DNA of 64,000 bases from Fallopia convolvulus. Taxonomy: Eukaryota; Streptophyta; Magnoliopsida; Caryophyllales; Polygonaceae. The stretch lies in NCBI GenBank assembly GCA_964016875.1, contig OZ024721.1, positions 3,849,001-3,913,000 on the forward strand, written 5' to 3'. Below, in pieces: positions 32,008-42,689 of this stretch; the stretch's first letter is position 1, and each line of letters starts with the position of its first letter. The translations under genes and the position numbers were made by a program. The notes beneath the pieces were generated by a model, which was not told the origin of the DNA, did not search any database, and worked only from the letters and a program-made list of their open reading frames with translations.

Positions 32008-32698
32008 TGATGCGATCCGGTCCTAGACATAGATCGATCAAGGCGAACCGGAGTTTACCCAAGCCGTGGCGTCCCCCCTTGGCGCGACGGTCCCTGTCGA
32101 AGAGCTCGCGCCACCGGAATGCCAGCCATCTCGGAGCGCGGGAAGAACGCCGGGAGCGCGACCGCGCTCTGGCCGGTCGTGACCGCGCTCCGGCCGCAGT
32201 GTGACGATGCCTCTGAGCGCGGGCTGGAGTCCGATAGCGCGACCGCGCTTTCCCTGGCCAAACTGCGCCCCGAATGGCGGTGATTCGGATCTCCGCGAGT
32301 CTTTCCGAGGCCTTGGGTCTTCGGGTTTCTATCTTTATATTTATGTCAGGATTTTAATAGAACGATTACTTAATTTGGTATTATTTATAATTCCGCTATT
32401 TGTTTTGTTTAGCGAGATGGGTTGGGCTTGCATGCTTGGGCCCATTCTCCCTAGGATTTCTAGGTTTAGATCTAGCTTTCTATTAAAGTGTTCAGACTCT
32501 CATAATTTCAGTTTACGCTTGAATTGAATTGAATTTGCCTTTATTGAATCGAGTTTCTCTTCCCTAGGCATCAGGCGTCACAATCCTTCTATCCTTCTTC
32601 CAATCGCCCTACAACTATTCTGAGGTTTCGCTTGTCGGAATCAATTCCATATCGAGACGCCGCTAGAACCCTAGCGTTGTACCATCAATCTTCAATTT
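32008..32698 (+). repeat. Inverted, truncated extra LTR
   Basis: Reads TGATGCGATCCGGTCC onward on the plus strand, the reverse complement of the neighbouring LTR. It stops at CTTCAATTT, lacking the last 112 bases. It has the same length as its complementary partner 32815-33505, with scattered substitutions only. The loop between the arms is 116 bases. Confidence 0.9.
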
Positions 32699-32702
32699 GA
32701 GT

Positions 32703-33505
32703 TGATGCGTTTCACCTCGCTACAAGGACCGACGTCTCGTATTTTGAATCCCGTCACGATCTCGAACGAATGATGAAGCAGAAGCAAGCGAGATAGGGCA
32801 CGCAGGGGCGCGCGAAATTGAAGATTGATGGTACGACGCTAGGGTTCTAGCGGCGTCTCGATATGGAATTGATTCCGATAAGCGAAACCTCAGAATAGTT
32901 GTAGGGCGATTGGAAGAAGGATAGAAGGATTGTGACGCCTGATGCCTAGGGAAGAGAAACTCGATTCAACAAAGGCAAATTCAATTCAATTAAAGCGTAA
33001 ACTGAAATTATGAGAGTCTGACAACTTTAATAGAAAGCTAGATCTAAACCTAGAAATCCTAGGGAGAATGGGCCCAAGCATGCAAGCCCAACCCATCTCG
33101 CTAAATAAAACAAATAGCGGAATTATAAATAATACCAAATTAAGTAATCGTTCTATTAAAATCCCGACATAAATATAAAGATAGAAACCCGAAGACCCGA
33201 GGCCTCGGAAAGACTCGCGGAGATCCGAATCACCGCCAGTCGGGGCGCGGTTTGGCCCGGGAAAGCGCGGTCGCGCTATCGGACTCCAGCCCGCGCTCAG
33301 AGGCATCGTCACACTGCGGCCGGAGCGCGGTCATGACCGGCCAGAGCACGGTCGCGCTCCCGACGTTCTTCCCGCGCTCCGAGATGGCTGGCATTCCGGT
33401 GGCGCGAGCTCTTCGGCAGGGACCGTCGCGCCAAGGGGGGACGCCACAGCTTGGGTAAACTCCGGTTCGCCTTGATCGATCTAGGTCTAGGACCGGATCG
33501 CATCA
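32703..33505 (-). repeat. 3' LTR of the small tRNA-Met element
   Basis: 803 bases, plus-strand ends TGATGCGTTTCACC and GGATCGCATCA. The GC-rich island at 33240-33400 contains AGCGCGGTCGCGCT-like near-palindromes repeated several times. Short Arg-rich frames here are composition artefacts. Confidence 0.9.
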
Positions 33506-34040
33506 TCCTCCCTCCCTTAGAATCGAAGCGTCCTCGCTTCGAGCTCGGTGGGTCCGGGGAGAGGCAGAGATCAGCAGGCAGCAAAAAAATGACGTCGGGC
33601 TCGGTGTCGTGTTTCGGAACGTCTATAATGGGCAAAACAAACTCGGGTTCTGAAAACGGCACACGATCGAACAAGGGCGCGACGACGATAGGCGATGGCG
33701 CAACTGCTGCAGGAAGCAAAAACATCGGACAAGGAGATGGAGGCGGTAAACTCGGCTCATCAAAGACGGGCTCGCTGTCCCAAATGAGCTCGCTATCCCA
33801 AATGGGCTCACTATCGCAATCGGGCTCACGATCCAACTCATCCGCTTGAGGAGCCGAACACTCCTCCTCAATTGGTGTTGGTGCTGAAATTTCTTCGTCA
33901 ACCAAGGACTCGTAACCAGCGACGCAAGGTGGTGCGAGGGATGCAAGCAATAAGACTCGAGCGTCCAAACAAGCTTTGAATTCAGCCATTTGTTGCCGTA
34001 AAAGAGCAATTTCTTGTCTTAAATCGGTACGACAACTCAT
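33506..34040 (-). CDS. Unrecognised ORF of the small tRNA-Met LTR element
   Basis: The minus-strand frame starts at 34079. A second Met at 34040 (MSCRTDLRQEIALLRQQMAE) begins a more protein-like stretch with a short heptad-type helix. It then has an acidic, Pro/Ser-rich region with the repeats DSEPIWDSELIWDSEP, ending in KRGRFDSKGGR just before the LTR. The frame remains open through the polypurine tract into the 3' LTR, to a stop at 33309. It has no gag zinc knuckle, protease or polymerase motif. It could be a remnant of a host-derived or element-specific coding region. I do not recognise the family. Confidence 0.4.
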
Positions 34041-34580
34041 GGTTACCAAATTACACAAAAATCGACCAGCTAACAGCAATTCCTAGGCCGATAATAAATA
34101 AAAAAGAAATCAAACTCTCTTTTTTTTTTTTTAAACTACCGAATCTCTTCTTTTTTTTTAACTGTTCGGCTTCTTCTTTTTTTTTCTCTCTCTTTTTACT
34201 ACGATTCTAACCGAATTTAACTAGGTACAAATCTCCACAAAAGATGGATAAGTATCTCGGCAGATTGTGAAAGATTACTATCCAAATTGTACATGCAGAG
34301 ATAAACCCACTTGCATTTATTGAAGGAATGATATAATAATAAAAAGATTGAAACGAAACAAAGTGAAAGAATATGGGCAAAGAAATATTTGGTGGCTGGA
34401 TCATATACGCACAAATCGGCACGGATAATAATAACAATCCGAACTCGTGAATATTTTTTTTTTGGTGCCGATTTTTTTTTGGATAGATAATCGAACTCAC
34501 GAGGGTGATGGACGGAAATTGGGGATGAAGGCGCAAAGACCGAATCGGGAGACTTATAAGACGATGGCTCTGATACCAGT
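34041..34580 (-). other. Leader and primer-binding region of the small LTR element
   Basis: The plus strand GGCTCTGATACCA (34564-34576) is the complement of the initiator tRNA-Met primer site and lies four bases from the LTR. Long poly-T tracts at 34110-34200 break the leader. No coding pattern was accepted here. Confidence 0.75.
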
Positions 34581-35383
34581 TGATGCGTTTCGCCTCGCTA
34601 CAAGGACCGACGTCTCGTATTTTGAATCCCGTCACGATCTCGAACGAATGATGAAGCGGAAGCAAGCGAGATAGGGCACACAGGGGCGCGCGGAATTGAA
34701 GATCGATGGTACGACGCTAGGGTTCTAGCGGCGTCTCGATATGGAATTGATTCCGACAAGCGAAACCTCAGAATAGTTGTAGGGCGATTGGAAGAAGGAT
34801 AGAAGGATTGTGACGCCTGATGCCTAGGGAAGAGAAACTCGATTCAACAAAGGCAAATTCAATTCAATTCAAGCGTAAACTGAAATTATGAGAGTCTGAC
34901 AACTTTAATAGAAAGTTAGATCTAAACCTAGAAATCCTAGGGAGAATGGGCCCAAGCATGCAAGCCCAACCCATCTCGCTAAATAAAACATATAGCGGAA
35001 TTATAAATAATACCAAATTAAGTAATCGTTCTATTAAAATCCCGACATAAATATAAAGATAGAAACCTGAAGACCCGAGGCCTCGGAAAGACTCGCGGAG
35101 ATCCGAATCACCGCCAGTCGGGGCGCGGTTTGGCCCGGGAAAGCGCGGTCGTGCTATCGGACTCCAGCCCGCGCTCAGAGGCATCGTCACACTGCGGCTG
35201 GAGCGCGGTCACGACCGGCCAGAGCGCGGTCGCGCTCCCGGCGTTCTTCCCGCGCTCCGAGATGGCTGGCATTCCGGTGGCGCGAGCTCTTCGGCAAGGA
35301 CCGTCGCGCCAAGAGGGGACGCCACGGCTTGGGTAAACTCCGGTTCGCCTTGATCGATCTAGGTCTAGGACCGGATCGCATCA
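34581..35383 (-). repeat. 5' LTR of the small tRNA-Met element
   Basis: 803 bases, same ends and island as 32703-33505, with only a small number of differences visible. It is followed by TGTAG, the outer target duplication. Confidence 0.9.
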
Positions 35384-35388
35384 TGTAG

Positions 35389-36020
35389 CCACGGGCGTTT
35401 TTAACTTGATAAAAACCGTCGGCATTAGGCGTTAACTTGATCGAAGTCGCTAGCCAATATCTTAGACTCGGTCAAGGTCGTTAACCAAGAGTATAGATTT
35501 GTTGTCTTGCGATGATGCAACTATGTAGATACTTTTGAGTTGTGCCTCAAGAGCTGAGGGATTTCAACGGACAAAGACCCATGCAGAAGTCGTTTGTCAA
35601 CCTTTTGATTTGCAGCTGCTTAAGATCAGGAGTACTCAGCCAGGCGATGACCAGTGTCTTCCTTGGCGATAACTAGCGTCTTCGGCGTTTTGAGCGTTGT
35701 CCTCAGGGGAGTCCCTATTCTGGCGAGTATCGCCCTAGAGGATAAAGCCTTGTTTGCTAGCGATAAAAGCTACGGTTGTTGGCGAGTAGCTCCCCGTTTG
35801 TTCTGGCGAAAAGTGCCTTATGATCGTGACCGATGTTTTTGTCTTCCGACTGATCGTGACCATGACTGGCGATCAGCATCTCGTGTGCTTCTGCATGACA
35901 AGATTCAAAGAACTAGGAGGGTTGGTCGTGGGTTTCCCCAACGACCCTCCGACGCTCAAGTTAGTATTTATTCGAAAGAAATCATAAAGGAAAGCATAAT
36001 AGTGAACTAACATGAATTTT
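35389..36020 (-). other. Internal non-coding region of the nested gypsy element
   Basis: Continues from 31812-32007 across the small-element insertion. Both parts contain imperfect repeats of a 30-base phrase (TTGATCGAAGTCGCTAGCC, GATCAAAGTTGTCAGC, CGAAGTTGTTAGCC). A further repeated phrase (GGCGATAACTAGCG, GGCGAGTAGC, CTGGCGATCAGC) follows at 35640-35880. No pol motif was found. Confidence 0.5.
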
Positions 36021-37185
36021 TTAGAAATGATATGGATGAAACCTGCGTTCCTTGCGATTTTGGGTGACTGGACCGTGATTGTGATTGTGATCATGACCAT
36101 GACCGCTCTTGTCATCATCTGAGGTCTCACGGTCAGATTCACTATTTGTTGAATTTTGACGGTTATCTTCTAGAGTCCTGGGATCAGATTCTGGAAGGTC
36201 ATCTTCTGGGAGATTAGATCCCTTATCTTCTTCAAGGCGAATTTGTGCCATTGCCTTAGATTGAACATCTTCGAAGGTTGCACGTGGGTACATGGTCAAC
36301 TCCTTGTTAGAGGTCATTGTTCGTTTGAAGACCTTGATGGAACGCTTCAATGGATGTTGAGACATCGCAATTGGGGATCTTGAGTTTCTCGTGAACGAAA
36401 CGGTTCATGTAATCTCGGAGAGTTTCATCATACCCCTGCACAATTCGAAATAAGTCATTAGAATACTTTTCAAGTCGTCGACTACTCATAAATTGAATTT
36501 TAAACAAGTCGGCGAGATTTGCATATGATTCCACGAATCCTCATGATAAACTAATGAACCATCTTAGGACTGGGCCCTCAAGAGTTGCCCCAAAGCTTTT
36601 GCACATGATGGCTTCACGATCCTTTTGAGGGATGGAAGTCATCATCATCTTTTCCTTGAAGATCAGAAGATGATCATTAGGGTCATCGGTGCCGTCGTAG
36701 CTTGACATTTCCGGAACAAGAAACCCCTTAGGAAAATCAACAACGGAAATGGGTTCCACAAAAGGAGAAGCTTCATAGCCATCATCAGGTTCCTTCTCGA
36801 TGGGACGTGGGATTCCGGGGATCCTTGCAATCGTCTCATAGAGAGGCTTTAATTTCTCTTGGATCTTTTGCTTTATGACCTCCTCAGTGTTGAGAAGGTT
36901 GGGAGTGATACTGTCGTCTTCTGTCGGCTGCTGGACTGGGACCCCCAGAGAAGTATCTCGGGTCGTCATTCTAGGAAAGGTAACCGCTGGAGGATTTTGG
37001 ACGATAATAGTCTCTTCAGGGAAAGCTCCTGTGACGGTTACATTCTTGCTCGTATGTACCTGCGATCTCAAAGACTCATTTTCAAATATTAGTTGTGCCA
37101 CTTGGGCGTTGGTTTTGGCTGTTTCGGCTTTGAGTTCATCAAGGTCTTTTTGGAGGGCATCGAGACGAGCAAAAAGGTCATCCAT
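36021..37185 (-). pseudogene. Ty3/gypsy gag remnant
   Basis: Starts MDDLFARLDALQKDLDELKA with a coiled-coil-like N-terminus. It then has EKLKPLYETIARIPGIPRPI, VPEMSSYDGTDDPNDHLLIF (the P.F..Y.G..DP..HL..F box), MCKSFGATLEGPVLRWF and, after an in-frame TGA, NLADLFKIQFMSSRR and LRDYMNRFVHE. This is the Retrotrans_gag capsid region. A frameshift near 36320 moves the rest (YPRATFEDVQSKAMAQIRLE) into another frame, ending in a His/Asp-rich tail. No zinc knuckle or protease was seen. Capsid is the only coding piece of this element. Confidence 0.85.
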
Positions 37186-37258
37186 GGTGAACAGTTGGTG
37201 TTTGGTAAGAGGTTGATCGGTTGGATTTTAGCTATCAGCCCCACGGTGGTTGCCAAAT
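37186..37258 (-). other. Leader and primer site of the nested gypsy element
   Basis: Minus strand beside the 5' LTR reads ATTTGGCAACCACCGTGGGG. The position is right for a primer-binding site, but I could not name the tRNA. Confidence 0.4.
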
Positions 37259-38040
37259 TGTTTTGGACAAAAAAAATGACCGACTAATCACTTTAATGTC
37301 CTAGATGGGGTTTGATAGCCAAAGGGATACGATTGGATCGGGTTGATGGAAAAACGAGTAAAAACGATTAACAAAAGCAATAAATAAGTAAAGAAATTGA
37401 ATGTAAAGACAACTAAAAACGAAGAAGAAATGCTTATCTCTTCTTATTAATTATAAATAAGCGGTTACAAGCTTAGATCTGGGTTTTAGGACCCTTAATC
37501 ATGCGAAAATTGTTGGGAAGACAACGGTCAGATGCTAGTAGTCTGGCTCAAACGACAGAGGTCTCCGAGAGCAATGTAAGTTATGAGAGCTTTCTGATTA
37601 CAAGAGAAGGGAATTTTGGTGTTTTAATGTCTCTATCTGGATCTGGATCTAGCGTGGTTATGCTCTTAAATCCCTTTATATAGTAGGGAGAGTTACACAG
37701 AAATAGTTACAAAATCAAGGATACACGTTCTCCTAAAAAATAGGTAGTGGACGTTGTGGAGGATATGGTCAAAGGCGGTTGTAACTGACCCAGAGATCTC
37801 GGGATCTCGCTGGCGCTGCGGGATAGTCAAATGACGATTGACGTCATCGGTCTTCAGTCTTTATGACGACGAAAGTCTTCGGTCTTTCTGACGACGATGG
37901 TCTCTCTAACGATGATGGTCTTTTTGACAACGATGGTCTTTCTAATGGTAATGGTCTTTGTGATGACAACAATCTTCGGTCTTTGTGACGACGACATTCT
38001 TCGGTCTTGAAATCATACTTGGAATTTTTTGGGTCCAACA
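37259..38040 (-). repeat. 5' LTR of the nested gypsy element
   Basis: 782 bases, partner of 31051-31811. The minisatellite of GGTCTTTNTGACGACGA units is at 37855-38010 and differs in copy number and order from the other LTR. GGGCC follows at 38041. Confidence 0.85.
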
Positions 38041-38045
38041 GGGCC

Positions 38046-38537
38046 TTACTTAGCATTTATATTACCTAAGCAAAAGATGTACAATAGGAACTCGTTACAT
38101 TTCGTGGAGAGAAAAAAAGGCTAAGGAGTTAAAGGGGAAGATCATGGGGCCTTGGGAAGCAAGTGATCACGAAGCTGAGTCATGACCGATAAGATGTTCT
38201 GGAGAGTTCCCGCCATGTTCTCGAGAGTTGCAGTCATGTGCATTAGCACTTGAGTGTTCCTAATACTTCGGCCATCACCAGAGGGCAGAGTCCCTTGATC
38301 CTCGAATTGCTCAGAATGACGCATCTTTTGGACCACGGAAAGGTCCAGTTCCCTTTCGATGGTCACTTATTCCTTGGTGGCATCATAGAGGTCTTCCTTG
38401 ACCATGAGCTTTTTAACGAGGCCAGTATACGGCAGGGAAAGGGAAGTGGAGGCCATGCATTTATCCATATGCTTGAAGATGATGCAGGGGAGGTTGATGG
38501 GAATTTTGTGGAGGAAGTGGTAGAGAAGGATGGCGTC
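38046..38537 (-). other. Internal sequence after gag in copia element A
   Basis: No integrase or polymerase motif is found where pol should begin. Decayed short frames only. It runs directly into the gypsy insertion and, beyond it, the polypurine region at 30773-31050. Confidence 0.5.
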
Positions 38538-39905
38538 CTAGATGTTGAGTTGGTGATGCTTCTCTTGTCCAGGGATCACAACCGTTATAATAAACTGGTG
38601 GGCCAGTTTGCCGATGAGGGAGAGGTCCACTATGTTGGATAGGTAGGACTGAAGCTTATCAATCAGTTTCACACAATTGGAACAGGATTCAAGACCAACT
38701 AACTCAGCATTTGTGTGTTCCGATTCATCTAGCTTCTTTTGCAATTTTATGTTATCCTTAACAAGACTAGAGAGCAATTTCAATAACTCAAGTTTTTCAT
38801 AGTTAGATAAGGACTCAAGAATAGTTTTAGTGGTTACCTTACTGGGTTGTTCCCTAGTGGTCTCCCATATGGCCATTGCACACATGTCTGGGTGTGCCCA
38901 AGATTCGGGATCTTCATCGTCGTCATCGCTCCAGGTGGCGATGTAGGCATTCTTCCCTTGTTTCCTGTCGTCAGTTCCCTGTGGGCAGTCTTTTGCGAAG
39001 TGCCCCTTCTTGTAGCACTTGTAGCAGGTGACGTCAGTGAGATCCTTCTATGTGGGCTTTCTTTGGGAATTTTGACCTCTTTGCGAGTTCCCATAGCCCT
39101 TTTTGAACTTTCCTTTGTTGTAGAAGGATCGAAGGGCCTTTGTGACAAGGACGAGTTCCTCATCTTCTTCTTCTTCAAAGTCCTCGTGTTGCTCCTGAAC
39201 AGATTTGAGCATCTTTTCCAATTTTAGGGCAATTCCCTTGTGTGCCCTTTCTTGCTCCTTGTCATCTTGTTTCCTTTTCTCATGTCCCACCAGCTTTCCA
39301 AAGACTTGGTGAAGCATGAGATTCATGTTCTCAGGATTTTCTTTGAACATGGCCTTCTCGTTGGCCCATTCATCAGTTAGGTCGTTGAAGAGCTGTTGGA
39401 CTTTCATCTTGTTGGTGATTTCCTCCTTTGTGATCCCAAGTCTAGTGAGTTTGGTATATAGGGCTTCAAAGCGAGATTGGTAGTTGTGGACTGATTCTCC
39501 CATCTCCATTTGGAAGTTGAAGAACTTCTTTCTAGCATTCATTTGGAGGTCCTCTCTGAGGTCAGAGTTCCCAATGTGCATCTGTTGAATGGCTTCCCAC
39601 ATCTCCTTCGTCGTTTCCAGATTTGCTACTCTATCGCAATCTTGTACCGACATGGCGTTCTTGAGGGACTGTTTGGCCTTGAAGTTTGCTTCCATGCACT
39701 TCCATTCATTTTGTCCCCATTTGGTGAAGTCATTGCGAATGGTTGGGTATACCTCGAAGTTCCCTACTTCGATGACACAACAAGCTTGAAAGTCGTGGTT
39801 GCGCATCCAATCCTTCATGTTGCGTTGCCAGGTTTCGAACCTTCCGGTGATAAGCCTTGGAGGCTTGTTGTTCCCATGTCCAACTTGAGTGAGTTCCTCA
39901 GACAT
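38538..39905 (-). pseudogene. Sirevirus-like copia gag with one in-frame stop
   Basis: Starts MSEELTQVGHGNNKPPRLIT, then FETWQRNMKDWMRNHDF, KQSLKNAMSVQDCDRVANLE, TTKEMWEAIQQMHIG, SVHNYQSRFEALYTKL and LVTKALRSFYNK: the UBN2-type copia capsid. After an in-frame TAG (39048-39050) the same frame continues as DVTCYKCYKKGHFAKDCP, a CCHC zinc knuckle, then a long helical tail (LSNYEKLELLKLLSSLVKDN) of Sirevirus type. It lies immediately beside the primer site and 5' LTR. Gag packages element RNA in cytoplasmic particles. The TAG could derive from CAG by one C-to-T change. Confidence 0.9.
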
Positions 39906-39946
39906 CCTGTAACCTGCGATACTAACACAGAAATCTAGAGCGAACT

Positions 39947-39959
39947 TGGCTCTGATACC
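39947..39959 (-). other. Primer-binding site, tRNA-Met type
   Basis: Plus strand GGCTCTGATACCA is the complement of TGGTATCAGAGCC, the common initiator tRNA-Met primer site of plant copia elements. It lies three bases from the LTR edge at 39963. Confidence 0.9.
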
Positions 39960-39962
39960 AAT

Positions 39963-40987
39963 TGTTGGATCGACGTGCGTTAGTAAGAGCTTGGGAACTG
40001 GCGGTTAGGTTGTTCCCAAGGCAGCGGAAGTAAGACAATCGCAAGTAAAGAGGAATATAAAAGACACAGTTCCTTTATAGAGGAACCCCACGACAACCAA
40101 CTAGTTGTGTGGGTAAACCTCTACCTCCGCTTGGAGGATTTTGAACGACAACCAACTAGTTGTGTGGGTAAACCTCTACCTCCGCTTGGAGGATTTTGAA
40201 CGATCTGCTTATTTTATTGATTGTTTCCTAGTTACACAGGTAAGACTTACACTTCTCTGTTCCTAGCAGTTCTTCCTAACTCTGGTAACACTAGTAAGTC
40301 TTCTCGACCTTGTTCCTAAGCTAACAACTCAACTAAACATAAGACAGATCGAACCTTACACCTTGAGCTCACAGTTCCCTAACTCCAGGAAACTTGGATT
40401 CACCGTCGTCGAGATCGCACACTCGTCGCTGGGGACTTCTCTTCACTTTGTTTCTCTTATCTCTTTGTATGTGGATATTTGTTCTGTGAGAAGTGCTTAT
40501 TTCAAGCACTATTCATTTGGCTTTATACTTATCCGAACTTGGGTTGCAATCTTCACTTTCATGGTGTCCAAAATGCCCTTTGTCTTGCACGCCAAGTTTG
40601 CAATCTTCACATGTGACTTGATTTGAATTTAGTCAACTTCAAATGTCAATCGGACCGTTGGATCGCTCGCTTCAGTCTGTTCCTCAGACTGAGCCTTCGT
40701 TCTGTCCAAGACAGGATCCCGCGATTTGCGCTGAACGGTCTTGTCTGCACATGTGAGTTCCCATGCGATGGGAACTATTCTCTCCAGAGTTCCTTTGATA
40801 GGAACTTGCTATCATATATTCCTGTGTTCCTTTTGCGTTCTTGGAGATCCCTTGTCAGACCTGGTATTCCCTTAAAATACTTGAATGTAACACGTTAGTT
40901 TGCATATGGTGTTTGTCATTATCAAAACTAGAGACAAGTATCGTTGTTCGGATGTTTGAAACCAGAGTTCCCAACACCGTCCCAACA
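39963..40987 (-). repeat. 5' LTR of copia element A
   Basis: 1025 bases from TGTTGGATCGACG to CCGTCCCAACA. A 55-base unit (begins ACGACAACCAACTAGTTG) is tandemly duplicated at 40090-40144 and 40145-40199. One copy of a related unit is in copia element B near 49400. GGGAAC/GTTCCC words recur, as in element B. Confidence 0.85.
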
Positions 40988-42689
40988 TGAAAGAACCCTC
41001 ATTTTTTGCCTAGTCAAATGGCAAGAATCTCAGGGTAATACCATAAAATCTATGTTTTAACTCCCGTAGGCAGTGTCCTTGAAAAACCAGAAAAAAAAAC
41101 CCTCATTTTTTCTTCGACGTCCTTCGGGGTCATAGATGAACGATTAGTATCTGGCGTGGATTTAAAATTGTTCCCATCAGAAATTTCTTGTCCCCGTTTG
41201 ATTCTCCGTATAATTCCAATGTAGTTCTCTATTCGATTTTTCACATTATTGATAAATTAATTTACTTAATTCTTCTTATAATTTTTTCTAACATTCACAT
41301 AAAAAAATTATGGTACATTAATTGTTTGAGCCATGTTAAAAGTGTGAGATTGATGATATGAATATACATACGCTAACACGTAAGAATTGGGGAAATACTG
41401 ATCTATGACACGATTATAACTCGATATTTTTTAAATATACTATAAAAAATATTAATAAACAAAAATATAATATAAAATTTAATGTAAGTAATTTTTTGAT
41501 CGTAATATGTATAAAAATTATTTTGTTTTTTAAAATCAAATCAAATAAAATAAATTTAGATTATTAAGTTAAATAATGAGAATAATATATACAATGCTCA
41601 TAAAATGTTATGGTAAATTTTTAAATAATGAGAATAATATATACAATGCTCATAAATTGTTATGGTAAATTTTCAAATTGTGAGTTGCAATAAAAGTAAA
41701 GTATTTTGACCAAACTTCTCATAAGGAAATATTTTGATAAAAAAAAGCATAGTTTTTTCAAAATATATAGGCCTATAATTATCTATTTATATAAAATATT
41801 TTTTATAAGGAAAATATTTTTTATCATTATAGTTAAATATGACATGTAAGTGACGGGGTGAAAATAATACGATGTGGCATATGATGTGTCAAAAATTACA
41901 TGACATGGCTTAAGGAAAATACGACATGTGGCAAAATCCGATGTGGCGTATTCTAGAAGCGACATGTGAACAAAGCTGACGTGGCGCAATGTGGTGGCTT
42001 CAAACCTTATTGCTTTTATATATATAGTAGATTGATCTAGTTGATCATTCATATGCAAAATTAATGAAAAAGGCAATTTATATAAAATCAACTTTTAGTA
42101 TAATATTTTTCCATGTAAATCCTAAACCTTAAATTCCCAATAATTTTCTTAATGAGTATTCTCACTGTTTGCGGTAGACGTGGGACACTTATCCTCGTCC
42201 TTGTTCTCATCCCTAAACGGAGAGTCGTCCCACCTCCATTCTCAACTTCGTCCTCATTTAAATTCTCCATTCCTATCTCCTGTCGGGAAATCCCTACAGG
42301 TAATGAAGAATCTGTGCACTATTGTCAACCCTATTAGGACGTCTTGTGAGGAAGATGTGGGCAGATATTATGAGCTAGGAGTGATTGTTTTATGAAAATA
42401 CAATAAGGTGTTTTAGCAAAAAAGAAGCAAACTATGGGTAATGTTGTGAAAAGATATTTTCCTAGAAATTTTTATCACTTTATTTATAAGCAAACACATA
42501 TATTTATTTGTTCCTATTTTTTGAGATTTTTAATCTATGGAAATTAGTTACAACCCAAAAAAAATTGGAAATGAATTCACATCCAAATATATTTGATAAT
42601 TAATTAATTGGTAATGACAAAAATATTGTTCTAACAATTTGATATTTTAAAATATGTTTTTCATATATGTGTTATTGTTTAATAGACGA
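40988..42689. other. AT-rich intergenic DNA with short repeats
   Basis: A 52-base unit (AAATAATGAGAATAATATAT...) is in tandem at 41571-41622 and 41623-41674. Positions 41840-42000 carry irregular GACATGTGGC/GATGTGGC words about every 15-40 bases, ending in TATATATATAGTAGATTGAT, a style seen in decayed transposon termini. Positions 42150-42300 hold a C-rich block like the G-rich block at 1430-1570. No gene is supported. Confidence 0.45.

Larger units (their letters stand above)
32008..35383 (-). mobile_element. Small tRNA-Met LTR element with a third, inverted LTR (TSD TGTAG)
   Basis: Two full LTRs of exactly 803 bases (32703-33505 and 34581-35383) flank a 1.07-kb internal region in minus orientation. 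A third, inverted LTR fragment of 691 bases (32008-32698) sits to the left, joined through the four bases GAGT. The target duplication TGTAG is at 32003-32007 and 35384-35388, outside the inverted copy, so the three-LTR molecule integrated as one piece. The primer site TGGTATCAGAGCC (minus strand, 34564-34576) and the polypurine tract AAGGGAGGGAGGA (next to 33505) are present. No pol genes are present. Confidence 0.9.
31051..38040 (-). mobile_element. Non-autonomous Ty3/gypsy element inserted in copia element A (TSD GGGCC)
   Basis: LTRs 31051-31811 and 37259-38040 begin TGTTTTGGAC and end TAACA or CAACA on the plus strand. GGGCC stands at 31046-31050 and again at 38041-38045, a perfect 5-base target duplication. 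Minus orientation is shown by a gag remnant next to the right LTR and a polypurine word (GAATTTGGGGTAT) next to the left LTR. After removing the nested element at 32008-35383, only gag-like coding remains, so it is a gag-only derivative. Confidence 0.85.
30015..40987 (-). mobile_element. Gag-only Sirevirus-like copia element A, interrupted by nested elements
   Basis: The 5' LTR (39963-40987), primer site (39947-39959), gag (39905-38538) and 3' LTR (30015-30772, truncated) lie in minus orientation. Subtracting the gypsy insertion at 31051-38040 leaves about 2.2 kb of internal DNA, of which only gag codes. Integrase, reverse transcriptase and RNase H are absent, so the element depended on proteins from a relative. 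The 3' LTR lacks its first 270 or so bases, lost at the junction with the gypsy LTR remnant. Confidence 0.8.

Noticed and set aside
32007..33460. Arg/Ser-rich frames repeated three times at 32.0-32.3, 33.2-33.5 and 35.1-35.4 kb
   Set aside because: They are the same LTR island read in different orientations; the repetition comes from the LTR copies.
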